Positions 8,006-16,940 of a stretch of DNA of 64,000 bases are shown in pieces. The DNA lies in NCBI RefSeq assembly GCF_004119455.1, contig NZ_NRQT01000004.1:186001-250000 (forward strand), given 5' to 3'. The stretch comes from Chryseobacterium sp. CH25 (lineage in GTDB: Bacteria; Bacteroidota; Bacteroidia; Flavobacteriales; Weeksellaceae). The notes below the pieces were generated by a model. It did not search any database and was not told the origin of the DNA. It worked only from the letters and a program-made list of their open reading frames with translations. Both the position numbers and the translations under genes were made by a program. Position 1 is the first letter of the stretch. Each line of letters starts with the position of its first letter.

Positions 8006-8962
8006 ATGATTCTCTGTATTACTCATTCACAGGATTTTTATACCATTGATCGTTTCTTTCAGTACCTCTCTTCTAAAAATATTCCCTGTTTCAGATTGAA
8101 CTCGGATCGTTTGAATCATCTTCAAAAAATAAGTATCAGTGAGAACTCATTTGAAATCACAGATGAATACGGAAATGTACTGCATTCAGATGATATTAAA
8201 GGCATATGGCACAGGAAAGCATGGCGGCTCAGTGTTCCTGAAGAATTGGACCGGGAGTATGAAAAAATATTTCTGAATGAATATGCCAGTCTCCGCTATA
8301 ATCTGTTTACGCAATTAGAGCATCTTCCCTGGATTAATCCTTATGAAAATGAGAAGAAAATTGATGGAAATAAAATGCTTCAGCTGAAAATTGCCCAACA
8401 GAATCACTTGGTTATTCCACCCACAGTTTTTACGAATGACGAAGAGAAAGTAAAAGAATTTTTTGAAGAGCATTGCTCAGGAAAAGCCATTGCTAAACTT
8501 CATGGGGTAACTCGGAAAACAATGAGTGGCGAAAATCTGATTTCCACCATGGTGATTGAGCAGGAAACACTGGAGAATCTTTCTGATATTATCTATTGTC
8601 CTATGATTTTTCAGCCTTATATTGATAAAGAATATGAATTGAGGATCATGTATGTGGATGGAGAATTTTTTACAGGAAAGATTAATAACAGTGATCATGC
8701 AGATTGGAGAGTAAGTCATGAAGACTATTTTTGGACGGCGTATCAACTGCCTGATGATATCAAAATCAATCTGAGTGCTATGATGAAGGAAATGGGGTTG
8801 TACATGGGAGCTATTGATATGATCCGGGGAAAAGACGGAAAATATTATTTCCTGGAAGTTAATCCACAAGGTGAATGGGGGATGCTTCAAAAAGAGCTGG
8901 AGTTTCCTATTGCAGAAAGAATTGCCGATAATCTTATTAAAAGAACCAATACCCATGAATAA
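8006..8962 (+). CDS. MvdC/MvdD-family ATP-grasp ligase, first of the pair
   Basis: 318 residues. The N-terminal pre-ATP-grasp domain begins ILCITHSQDFYTIDRF and includes IWHRKAW near residues 65-72; the ATP-grasp domain follows, with YCPMIFQPYI and YELRIMYVDGEF in the middle and the metal-binding end YFLEVNPQGEWG near 285-296. Such ligases phosphorylate Asp or Glu side chains and join them to Thr/Ser or Lys. Compared with its neighbour it diverges from the ester-forming MvdD/MdnC type, so I tentatively assign it the lactam-forming MvdC/MdnB role. The gene overlaps the next ligase by 8 bp, so the two are translationally coupled. Confidence 0.9.
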   Translation: MILCITHSQDFYTIDRFFQYLSSKNIPCFRLNSDRLNHLQKISISENSFEITDEYGNVLHSDDIKGIWHRKAWRLSVPEELDREYEKIFLNEYASLRYNLFTQLEHLPWINPYENEKKIDGNKMLQLKIAQQNHLVIPPTVFTNDEEKVKEFFEEHCSGKAIAKLHGVTRKTMSGENLISTMVIEQETLENLSDIIYCPMIFQPYIDKEYELRIMYVDGEFFTGKINNSDHADWRVSHEDYFWTAYQLPDDIKINLSAMMKEMGLYMGAIDMIRGKDGKYYFLEVNPQGEWGMLQKELEFPIAERIADNLIKRTNTHE

Positions 8963-9959
8963 AATTCTAATTATAACACATACTGCAGATAATTTTTCCA
9001 TTGAAAAAGTAACAGAATATATTAAAGAGAATAATTGTGAAGTCATTCGTTTTGACGTTGATCTGTATCCTTTACAGAATAAGCTGTCAACCGTTTTCGA
9101 GGATGGAAAATGGATGACAATGCTTGAAACATCAGAGAGGAAACACCGTTTGGATGATATTTCGGCAGTCTGGTACCGCCGGGCTTACAATATAGGAAAA
9201 GGACTGAAGGAGGAAATGGATGCTAAATTCTTTGGTGCAGCTATGGGAGAGATCCGTAATACCTTATTTGGATTTTTTGAATCTATTGATACCTATTCAT
9301 TAGGGAAACCAAGTGTTTACAGAAGACTCGACAGTAAAGAAGAACAACTTAAAATAGCTCAGAAAATTGGACTTACCATTCCGGAAACCTGCCTTACTAA
9401 TAATCCTGAAGAAGCAAAACAGTTTATTCTGAAACATCAGAATGTAGTTGCCAAGATGCAGACCGGTTTTGCCATCTATGAAAATGGAGTGGAAAATGTA
9501 GTCTTTACCAATGTGGTGAGTGAAGAAAAACTCGAAGAACTGGATTCATTACTGTATTGTCCGATGCAGTTTCAGAAAATGATCCAAAAGAAAAAAGAAC
9601 TTCGGATAACCATTGTAGGGAGAGATGTTTATGCCTTTGAAGTAGATTCCCAACAGTTTGAAGATGCTAAAGTGGACTGGAGAAAAGATGGAGTTAATCT
9701 GCTTGATAAATGGACACAGACAGAATTACCGGCAGAGGTTGAAAAAAAGCTTCTGGAACTACTTGATATTTATAATGTAGACTATGGGGCAATAGATATG
9801 ATCGTTTCTCCTGAAGATGACTATTATTTCATCGAGATCAATGCTGCAGGAGAATTTTTCTGGCTGGATAATCTTACGGAAGGAAACGTTATCTCCAAAA
9901 GTATTGCAGATGTCCTGTGCGATAAAGCTCCGAGAAGAGACAATATTGTGATGGTATAA
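8955..9959 (+). CDS. MvdD-like ATP-grasp ligase, second of the pair
   Basis: 334 residues when started at the ATG at 8955, which lies inside the last codons of the upstream ligase; longer in-frame extensions upstream run through the coding region of that ligase and lack family similarity. The sequence follows cyanobacterial MvdD/MdnC closely: IITHTADNFSIEKV at the N-terminus, VWYRRAY near residue 70, FAIYENG and YCPMQFQ in the middle, LRITIVGRDVYAFEVDSQQ, and the metal-binding YFIEINAAGEFFW near 295-307. By homology it forms the two omega-ester rings on the precursor. No exporter, protease or acetyltransferase gene follows within the cluster. Confidence 0.91.
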   Translation: MNKILIITHTADNFSIEKVTEYIKENNCEVIRFDVDLYPLQNKLSTVFEDGKWMTMLETSERKHRLDDISAVWYRRAYNIGKGLKEEMDAKFFGAAMGEIRNTLFGFFESIDTYSLGKPSVYRRLDSKEEQLKIAQKIGLTIPETCLTNNPEEAKQFILKHQNVVAKMQTGFAIYENGVENVVFTNVVSEEKLEELDSLLYCPMQFQKMIQKKKELRITIVGRDVYAFEVDSQQFEDAKVDWRKDGVNLLDKWTQTELPAEVEKKLLELLDIYNVDYGAIDMIVSPEDDYYFIEINAAGEFFWLDNLTEGNVISKSIADVLCDKAPRRDNIVMV

Positions 9960-9995
9960 ATGATTAATTTTTTATATAGTGGCTCTGGAGGTTTT

Positions 9996-10017
9996 AAAGC
10001 TTTCGGGGCTTTTTTTT
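9996..10017 (+). terminator. Probable terminator after the ligase operon
   Basis: AAAGC, a 7-nt loop and GCTTT, followed by a run of T. The stem is short (5 bp) but the U-tract is long and it lies 36 bp after the last ligase. The rest of the spacer to 10253 shows no gene; it contains GCAAATTTGC near 10148 and no exact TAnnTTTG box. Confidence 0.45.
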
Positions 10018-10253
10018 ACCATTTCGTCAAATCTTTTAGTTGGTGTCTTTTGTGGTTAGGAGAATAAGAATCTCCGTTTGAGTTTAAAATTTTTGATTTT
10101 CAGAATGATAATATTGGTTAAATAAAGTTGAATTTTGCTTTAAAAATCGCAAATTTGCAAAAGTGGTTTTTTGGGTAACTTTTACAGGAACCTGAAGAAT
10201 TGCCGGATAGAAAATATTGTCATATTTTAGTCAGCAATCAAGCAACATAATTA

Positions 10254-11267
10254 ATGGTTTTTGTAACGGGTGCAACCGGAATTCTGGGAAGAATAATCGT
10301 GCTGGAGCTTCTTAAAAGAGGTAAAAACGTACGTGCTTCCAAAAGACCGGGCAGCAATTTAAACGAAGTAAGGCATTCATACAGCTTTTATACGGAGAAT
10401 CCTGATGATTTTTTCAATAAGATCGAATGGGTTAATGTGGATTTTGATGATATTGATTCTCTAAAGGATGCACTGAGAGGAGTAGATGAGGTCTACCATT
10501 GTGCCGCAAAAGTAAGTTTTCATCCTAAAGATGAAAAAGAGATGTACCGTACCAATATTAAAGGTACCGAAAACCTGCTGTATGCCTGTGAAGGATCTGA
10601 TGTTAAAAAATTTCTGCACGTAAGTTCTGTAGCCGTTTTAGATAATTATAACGAAAAAGGAGAGCTGGATGAAGAGTCTGATTTTAATCCGAAATTAGAA
10701 CATTCTGCTTATGCTATTTCCAAACATTTATCCGAAATGGAAGCCTGGAGAGCCTCGGCTGAAGGAATGAACATAGTGATTATTAATCCGGGAATGATTG
10801 TAGGAAGCGGAAACTGGACACAAAGCAGTGGTGAGCTTTTTTCAACCTTTGAAGATAATAGTTTTACCTTTGCCGGAGGATCTGCTTATGTAGACGTAAG
10901 AGATGTTGCTAAAACCGCTATTGAACTGATGGAAAATAATATTTTCGGAGAACGTTTTATCATTGTTTCCGAAAATAACAGATATGCCGACCTGGCCCAA
11001 CAGATCAGAACCCGATTAGGACTTAAAGAGGCAAGAATACTTTCAAGATCTATATTAAACATAGGAAAATGGGCCAATACTCTTTTCGGTTGGTTGATTC
11101 CAAAGCTGAAAATGGCTACAGAATCCAATATTGAAGCGATCTCTTCATTCAATACCATTTCCAATCACAAAGTCACGGAAAAACTGAATTATCAGTTTAT
11201 TCCTATCAAAGAAAGCATAGACTTTCACCTGAACAATTATATTAACGACAAAAAGCTGAAGAAATGA
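10254..11267 (+). CDS. NAD-dependent epimerase/dehydratase (extended SDR)
   Basis: 337 residues. The Rossmann motif GATGILG is at residues 5-11 and the catalytic YxxxK is YAISK near 158-162, after the SSVAV strand. This is the extended SDR architecture of dihydroflavonol reductases, 3-beta-hydroxysteroid dehydrogenases and sugar epimerases, so the substrate is uncertain. It overlaps the acyl-CoA synthetase start by 4 bp (ATGA), so the two are translationally coupled. The pairing suggests an acyl or lipid substrate, which is inference. Confidence 0.88.
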   Translation: MVFVTGATGILGRIIVLELLKRGKNVRASKRPGSNLNEVRHSYSFYTENPDDFFNKIEWVNVDFDDIDSLKDALRGVDEVYHCAAKVSFHPKDEKEMYRTNIKGTENLLYACEGSDVKKFLHVSSVAVLDNYNEKGELDEESDFNPKLEHSAYAISKHLSEMEAWRASAEGMNIVIINPGMIVGSGNWTQSSGELFSTFEDNSFTFAGGSAYVDVRDVAKTAIELMENNIFGERFIIVSENNRYADLAQQIRTRLGLKEARILSRSILNIGKWANTLFGWLIPKLKMATESNIEAISSFNTISNHKVTEKLNYQFIPIKESIDFHLNNYINDKKLKK

Positions 11268-13032
11268 ATCTTGCAGAGGCAATAATCCTTAAAAATGTAG
11301 AAAAACATCCTATAAAAGCGGCTATCGGTTTTAAAAAGAAAGAAGAAGCCTGGAAAGAGCTGAGCTGGAAGAAATTCAGTGAAATTATTTTTAAAACAGC
11401 CAATGCGTTAAAAGAATCAGGTGTTCAGGAAAACGATAAAGTGGCTATTTATTCAGATAACTCTTCTGAGTGGATGATTGTTGATTTGGCTGCAATGGCG
11501 ATGGGAGCAATTACGGTTCCTATTTACTCTACCAATAATGCTGAGCAGGCAGAATATATCATTAATGATTCGGGAGCTAAAGCAATCCTGGTGGGAAACC
11601 AGATGCAATATGATGCCTGTCTTGATATTTTACAAAAAGGAGATAATAGTCTTGAAACAATTATTGTTTCTAAAAAGGCTGTATGGATCAAGAAAGAATT
11701 CAGCAGCTTTTATCTAGAAGACTTTATAGCAAAAGCTTCTTCGGAGCTGGAGATTTATAAAAAAGAATATGATGATACTGCCACGTTGATCTATACTTCC
11801 GGAACTACGGGCACCCCAAAAGGAGTGATGCTTACTCATGGAAATTTCATCAAGGCATTCGATTCTCATTTTGAGTTTTTTAAATTTAAAACTTTGAAGA
11901 AGAGCTTTCACTGGCATTCTTACCCTTAAGCCATGTTTTTGAAAGAAGCTGGAGCCTATTATGTCTATATGGTGGAGCAAGAGTCTATTTTCTGGAAGAT
12001 CCAAAAAATGTAGCCAAAGCATTGGAAGAAGTAAAACCTACTACCATGTGTGCGGTACCAAGGTTTTTTCAGAAAGTTTATGCCGGAGTTTTAGAAAAGG
12101 CAGAAGAAGGTTCGTCATTGAAGAAAAAAATCTTTAATTGGGCCTTAAAAACCGGATGGGAAACTGCTGAATTGAGAAGAAATGAAAGACCAATTCCTTT
12201 TGGATTAAAATTAAAAGAATCGGTTGCTGATAGCCTTGTCTTCAGTAAAATTAAAGATAAAATGGGTGGAAGATTATGGTTTCTACCTTGTGGTGGAGCA
12301 TCCTTATCGCCGGAAGTAACACGATTCTTTGAGTCTGTTGGTATTCATGTTACTGTTGGGTATGGCTTAACGGAAACTACAGCTACTTTAACCCTTTTTC
12401 CTTTAACTCATTTTGAACATGCTACGAGCGGAAAGCCGTTACCGGGTGTAGAAATCCGTATCGGAGAAAGTGACGAGATCCAGGCCAGAGGAAACGGAAT
12501 CATGAAAGGCTATTATAACAGACCTGAAGAAACTCAAAAAGTATTTACAGAAGATGGCTGGTTTAAAACCGGGGATGCAGGTAAATTAGATGATAAAGGC
12601 AATCTGATTATTACAGACAGGCTTAAAGACTTAATGAAAACCTCTAACGGAAAATACATTGCACCACAGCAGATTGAAAATCTTCTTACCAATAATAATT
12701 TCATTCAGCAGATTATGCTGGTAGCAGAAGGGAAACAGTTTGTATCTGCTTTAATTGTTCCAAACTTTGAGTTCTTACAGGACTACATTAAAAAGAATCA
12801 TATTCCTTTCACCAATTGGGAAGAAGCAGTAAAAAATGAAAAGATAATCAGCTTTTATAAAGAAAAGATTAAAGAACTACAGAGTCACCTTGCTGACTAT
12901 GAGAAAGTGAAAAAATTCACCTTAATGCCAGCCGAATTTGACATCAATACAGGAGAAATCACTCCAACATTGAAAGTAAAAAGAAACGTGGTTCTTAAAA
13001 AATATGCAGATATTATAGAGAAGATGTATTAG
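11264..13032 (+). pseudogene. Long-chain acyl-CoA synthetase, apparent frameshift
   Basis: AMP-forming ligase that activates fatty acids. The N-terminal part (11264 to about 11890) carries the P-loop TLIYTSGTTGTPKG near residues 165-180. The reading frame then breaks: the expected continuation (KTFEEELSLAFLPLSHVF and onward) is in the +2 frame from about 11890. It runs without interruption to 13032 and includes GYGLTETTA, WFKTGDAG and the C-terminal lid with DRLKDLMKTSNGKYIAPQQIE. One missing T in the run at 11893-11895 restores a continuous protein of about 590 residues, normal for the family. I think this is a sequence error, not decay, because both halves are fully conserved. Confidence 0.88.
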
Positions 13033-13064
13033 TTTCTAAGTCAAAGCTAATCTCAATTTACCCT

Positions 13065-13481
13065 ATGCTTGAAATCGAATTTGAAGAACCTAATATTGGT
13101 ATTTGTGACTGTTGCGGAGGAATCATAACAAAACTTATTCGGTATGTATATGCAGATAACATTGCTTATGCTGTATATTATGCAAGCTTTACGAAGGGAC
13201 ATGGGGAGAAAAGCGTTTTGGGGCTAATATCTCTTGGAGAATGGGGAACTGGTGATATTCCTGATTGCAGAACATCATTTCTTTTTAGATTAGGAGTTGA
13301 AAATGGTCAGTATAATGTTAGTATTTTAGATGGTAACGAATCTCCTTGGCAACATAAAATGTTAGGGAAAATACTACAAAGGGAAGAGGCTTTACAACAT
13401 CCTTGGAAAGAAGATGTGTTCCATATTACAGATCATATTGTAAATGAAGATCAGGAAATAATTAAATATCTTAAGAATTAA
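13065..13481 (+). CDS. Hypothetical protein with a CxCC motif
   Basis: 138 residues, no signal peptide or membrane helix. The only clear motif is CDCCGG near residues 18-23, possibly a metal site, followed by AYAVYYASFTKGHGEKSV and GEWGTGD. Short cytosolic proteins of this kind occur scattered in Bacteroidota and sometimes beside toxin genes as candidate immunity proteins, but no toxin is visible here. It sits 32 bp after the acyl-CoA synthetase and 22 bp before mvaD. I do not recognise a function. Confidence 0.75.
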   Translation: MLEIEFEEPNIGICDCCGGIITKLIRYVYADNIAYAVYYASFTKGHGEKSVLGLISLGEWGTGDIPDCRTSFLFRLGVENGQYNVSILDGNESPWQHKMLGKILQREEALQHPWKEDVFHITDHIVNEDQEIIKYLKN

Positions 13482-13503
13482 GATTTTATAATAGAGAAAT
13501 AAA

Positions 13504-14559
13504 ATGCAACAACAATTTATAGGAAAAGAAAATTTCACGATTCATACACAAACGGTTTCAGAGAGCTGTCCGTCTAATATTGCTTTAATTAAATATTGGG
13601 GGAAATATGACAACCAGATTCCGGCCAATCCAAGTATCAGTTATACTTTAAATCATTGTAAAACGAATACGGCCATGGAGTTTTTGGCAGATGAACCATT
13701 TTCTGTGCAGACGTTTTTATCAGGAAATGAAGAGGTGAAGTTTGCTGAAAAGATTGAAAAATACTTCAAAAATATTGAACAGTATCTTCCATGGATTTTG
13801 AAGGGGAAATATATCATCAGAACAGAAAATACATTCCCACATAGTTCAGGAATTGCAAGTTCTGCTTCAGGGTTCGGAGCTATAGCCAAATGTCTGATGG
13901 CATTGGATGAAGCATTTACAGGAAAAACTTCTGATGAAGAATCCTTAAGAAAAGCTTCATTTTTAGCCAGATTAGGAAGTGGAAGTGCATGCAGAAGTTT
14001 ATATAATGGATTGATCGTATGGGGAGAAACGGAAGAGGTAGAAGGAAGTTCTGATCTATTTGCAGTAGCTTATCCTGAAACTGAAATTCATGAAGTATTT
14101 AAAAGCTTCAATGATTGGGTTCTGTTAATCCATGAAGGGCAGAAAAGTGTTTCTTCAACAGTTGGGCATGGTTTGATGAATACCAATCCGTATGCAGAAA
14201 GAAGATTTCAGGAAGCAAGAGAGAATTTTGTTCCGATGAAGGAAATTCTGAAAAGTGGAGATATGGAACGTTTTATCAAATTGGTAGAACACGAGGCACT
14301 TACTCTTCATGCTATGATGATGATGAGCGATCCGGCTTTTATTCTGATGAAAACAGGAACATTAGAAGTGATCAATAAAATCTGGGATTTCAGAAGAGAA
14401 ACAGGTTTACCGTTATTCTTTACTCTGGATGCAGGTGCAAACGTACACCTTTTATTCCCAAATGATGCTTCAGAAGAACAGATAAAAATATTCATCGAAG
14501 CAGAATTGCTGCAGCATACTCAAAAGAATGGTGTAGTTAAGGATGTGATGAGGTTTTAA
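13504..14559 (+). CDS. mvaD: Diphosphomevalonate decarboxylase
   Basis: Converts mevalonate 5-diphosphate to isopentenyl diphosphate, the last committed step of the mevalonate pathway used by Flavobacteriia. 351 residues of the GHMP superfamily. The substrate-binding segment ALIKYWGKYDNQIPANPSIS lies near residues 27-46, the phosphate-binding loop HSSGIASSASGFGA near 115-128, and RLGSGSACRSLY near 158-169 carries residues of the decarboxylase active site. The sequence is intact, with a normal start at 13504. Confidence 0.95.
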   Translation: MQQQFIGKENFTIHTQTVSESCPSNIALIKYWGKYDNQIPANPSISYTLNHCKTNTAMEFLADEPFSVQTFLSGNEEVKFAEKIEKYFKNIEQYLPWILKGKYIIRTENTFPHSSGIASSASGFGAIAKCLMALDEAFTGKTSDEESLRKASFLARLGSGSACRSLYNGLIVWGETEEVEGSSDLFAVAYPETEIHEVFKSFNDWVLLIHEGQKSVSSTVGHGLMNTNPYAERRFQEARENFVPMKEILKSGDMERFIKLVEHEALTLHAMMMMSDPAFILMKTGTLEVINKIWDFRRETGLPLFFTLDAGANVHLLFPNDASEEQIKIFIEAELLQHTQKNGVVKDVMRF

Positions 14560-14708
14560 AAACAAAGACAATATTCAAGAGAAGTAGTTTTTTGTTTGCT
14601 CAAATTAATGAAAGAATAAAATATACACAGTCATCTGTGAAAATCTGTGCAATCTGTGGTTATTTAATAATCTTAAACTACGTTTTGTCGTTAACAATAT
14701 TTAATAGA

Positions 14709-14765
14709 GGTGGGCTAAAGCCCACCTTTTTATAATGAATAAATTCCAATGGCTTTAGCCAAAAC
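14709..14765. repeat. Paired GGCTTTAGCC hairpin element
   Basis: Two hairpins: GGTGGGCT-AA-AGCCCACC at 14709-14726, followed by five T, and TGGCTTTAGCCA at 14750-14761 followed by AAAC. The same two-part arrangement recurs at 56003-56060 and half of it at 55882-55895. The first hairpin with its T-tract could also act as a terminator. The spacer before it (14560-14708) holds three ATCTGTG steps at 14633, 14643 and 14652, and no gene. Confidence 0.6.
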
Positions 14766-14801
14766 ATATTTTTCCTTATTTTTATTCTATAAATCAACCC
14801 C

Positions 14802-15242
14802 ATGAATAAAATCTCAGCAATTCTCTTCGTATTCAGTAGTTTCTGTTTTGCACAACAGAATCAGGAAATTGAAAAGCCTATCCGAAATCTGTTCCTCGGA
14901 ATGAAAAATGCTGATCCTGAGCTTGTGAAAACATCTTTTGCTGAAAATGTTGTTCTACAGACCATCACAAAAGAAGGTACAGTAAAAAGTGACAGTATAC
15001 AGGAGTTCATAGCAACTGTTTCTAAGTTTAAGCAAGGTGATCTGGATGAAAGGATTATGATTGAAGCTGTTCATACAGATGGAAATCTGGCAAGTGTATT
15101 TACCCCTTATAGCTTTTATCTGAAAGGGAAATTATCCCATTGTGGTGCAAATAGCTTTCAGTTAGTTAAGCAGAATAATGAATGGAAGATTCAGTATATT
15201 ATTGATACCCGAAGAAAGGAAAACTGTAAAGAAATAAAATAA
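14802..15242 (+). CDS. Secreted NTF2-like (SnoaL-type) protein
   Basis: 146 residues with a short signal peptide ending near SFCFAQ (residue 18). The remainder follows the NTF2-like cone fold: an initial helix with IRNLFLGMKNADPELVKTSFAENV, then strands ending in SFQLVKQNNEWKIQYIIDTRR. Proteins of this group often carry no assigned activity in Bacteroidota. It lies 21 bp upstream of the VOC gene and may be co-transcribed with it. Confidence 0.8.
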   Translation: MNKISAILFVFSSFCFAQQNQEIEKPIRNLFLGMKNADPELVKTSFAENVVLQTITKEGTVKSDSIQEFIATVSKFKQGDLDERIMIEAVHTDGNLASVFTPYSFYLKGKLSHCGANSFQLVKQNNEWKIQYIIDTRRKENCKEIK

Positions 15243-15263
15243 AAAACAGAGTATTTAAAAGAA

Positions 15264-15641
15264 ATGAAAATTCATCATATTGCTATTATTGGTTCAGATT
15301 ACGAAGTATCAAAAAAATTCTATACAGAAGTTTTAGGTTTACAGATCGTTCGTGAGGTCTATCGCGAAGAAAGGCAGTCCTATAAACTTGATCTTGCTAT
15401 TGGAGAACATTATGTGATTGAACTGTTTTCTTTCCCCAATCCACCAGCACGCCCATCGCGTCCTGAAGCTTGCGGATTAAGACATCTTGCTTTTTCAGTT
15501 GAAAATGTAACGGAAAAACGAAACGAATTAATAGGGAAGGGGTTGGATTGTGAAGAAATCCGTATAGACGAATTCACAGGGAAAGAATTTTTCTTTACCC
15601 AGGATCCAGACCAGTTGCCATTGGAGTTTTATGAAATGTAA
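15264..15641 (+). CDS. VOC family protein (GloA2/YaeR-like)
   Basis: 125 residues with two beta-alpha-beta-beta-beta modules. Probable metal ligands are His5 in HHIAI, the Glu in YVIELFSF, His in CGLRHLAFSV and Glu in LPLEFYEM. The PARPSRPEACGLRHLAF segment marks the SMU1112c/YaeR branch, which is related to glyoxalase I but of uncertain substrate. The stop codon abuts the convergent DUF1634 gene. Confidence 0.88.
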   Translation: MKIHHIAIIGSDYEVSKKFYTEVLGLQIVREVYREERQSYKLDLAIGEHYVIELFSFPNPPARPSRPEACGLRHLAFSVENVTEKRNELIGKGLDCEEIRIDEFTGKEFFFTQDPDQLPLEFYEM

Positions 15642-16025
15642 TTAGTGCGCATAACCGGCAAAGAAACTCACAGCCATAATTGCTAAAACTACTGAAGAAA
15701 TGAATACATACACGTAATCTTTTTCTTTTAAATAGCCTATTAAAGCAAAGATAATCCTCATCAGAGGAGTGAAGATCAGCAAAAGGATTCCCAGCTGAAT
15801 AATAGCCATTCCTTCTCCTTTGCATAAAGATTCCCAGAAGTGGCTCCATACTTTATCAGAAGAAGTTCCTACCACAAGGCTGGTATATTTTTTAGGCATT
15901 TCAAAACCTTCGGTAAACAGTTTAATAAAACCGATCAGTGAAGTAGCCACAGATAGAATGACGCCCAGTCTCAGGAGATTTCCTACGGAGCGGTTCAGAT
16001 CTACATCTGTAAAATTCTTTTTCAT
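15642..16025 (-). CDS. DUF1634 domain-containing membrane protein
   Basis: 127 residues with three predicted membrane helices, near 15-35, 70-90 and 105-125. DUF1634 genes are found next to TauE/SafE exporters, and here the start codon shares a base with the stop codon of the upstream TauE gene, which indicates translational coupling and a shared role. Probably an accessory subunit of the exporter; this is inference from context. Confidence 0.88.
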   Translation of the reverse strand: MKKNFTDVDLNRSVGNLLRLGVILSVATSLIGFIKLFTEGFEMPKKYTSLVVGTSSDKVWSHFWESLCKGEGMAIIQLGILLLIFTPLMRIIFALIGYLKEKDYVYVFISSVVLAIMAVSFFAGYAH

Positions 16026-16855
16026 TATCTGAAGCTTTTGTTGATACCGTTATACATCATATATACAGACAGGATTGTAATCACAATCGCAAAAAATACC
16101 TTTAGCTTTTTGGTTTTGGATACCATTAAGGTTTTAGAACCTATAAAACTTCCAATTACTACCCCAATTAATACAGGAGCAGCAATTACCGGGATAATTT
16201 CTCCTCTCTGGAAATAGATCAGTGCACTGGCAACAGCCGTTACTCCAATCATAAAATTACTGGTGGTAGTAGAAACTTTAAATGGGAGTTTCATCATATT
16301 GTCCATTGCCAATACCTTCAATGCCCCTGAACCAATTCCTAAAAGTCCGGACATTGCTCCGGCAAACATCATCATTAAAAATCCTGGAACTGTATTTCTC
16401 GCAGAATAGTTTTTTAATACCCCTTTATCCGGAAAAGTTCCATAGAGTTTCAGCTTTTCTTCCAGACTGCCATGAATTAAAGGTTCCTGATGGTCAGGTT
16501 TCCCTTTTAAATTTAAAGCAACCGTCAGAAGAAGGATACTTGCGAAAATAATTCCGATGGTATTCGGATTAAGCATTCCTGAAACCAAGGCTCCTACAAT
16601 AGCTCCGGCAGTGGTGGCTATTTCGAGAAACATCCCGATTCTCATATTGGTAAAACCTTCTTTTACGAAAGCTACCGCAGCACCGGAAGAGGTACCAATT
16701 ACGGAAATAAGAGAAGCACCGATGGCATAATGCATTGGAACGCCGAATCCCAGCGTTAATAAAGGAATAATGATAACCCCTCCTCCCAGCCCAGTAAGGG
16801 AACCCAAAAGGCCCGCTGAAATGGCACCAAAGAAGAGTATGATGATTTCTGACAT
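16025..16855 (-). CDS. Sulfite/anion exporter, TauE/SafE family
   Basis: 276 residues. Two repeats of the family motif are visible: GSLTGLGGGVIIIPLLTLGF near residues 18-37 and GLLGIGSGALKV near 165-176, with about eight membrane helices overall. The family moves small organosulfur or carboxylate anions, and the substrate here is unknown. A TATATTTG box lies at 16872-16879. Operon with the DUF1634 gene. Confidence 0.92.
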   Translation of the reverse strand: MSEIIILFFGAISAGLLGSLTGLGGGVIIIPLLTLGFGVPMHYAIGASLISVIGTSSGAAVAFVKEGFTNMRIGMFLEIATTAGAIVGALVSGMLNPNTIGIIFASILLLTVALNLKGKPDHQEPLIHGSLEEKLKLYGTFPDKGVLKNYSARNTVPGFLMMMFAGAMSGLLGIGSGALKVLAMDNMMKLPFKVSTTTSNFMIGVTAVASALIYFQRGEIIPVIAAPVLIGVVIGSFIGSKTLMVSKTKKLKVFFAIVITILSVYMMYNGINKSFR

Positions 16856-16871
16856 ACTACAATTAATATTA

Positions 16872-16879
16872 CAAATATA
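16872..16879 (-). promoter_or_regulatory. -7 promoter element for the TauE-DUF1634 operon
   Basis: Minus-strand TATATTTG matches TAnnTTTG exactly, 16 nt before the start at 16855. Confidence 0.5.
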
Positions 16880-16927
16880 AAATTATTGTAGTAGTCTGCC
16901 AAACATTTGAAAAAGATAAATTTAACG

Positions 16928-16935
16928 TATTTTTG
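16928..16935 (+). promoter_or_regulatory. -7 promoter element for the DUF1543 gene
   Basis: TATTTTTG matches the consensus and ends 5 nt before the ATG at 16941, which supports that start and a near-leaderless transcript. Confidence 0.55.
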
Positions 16936-16940
16936 TATGC

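Noticed and set aside
11264-13032. Two separate genes in the acyl-CoA synthetase region
   Set aside because: The halves join as one protein of normal length when one base is added near 11894, and neither half alone is a functional enzyme.
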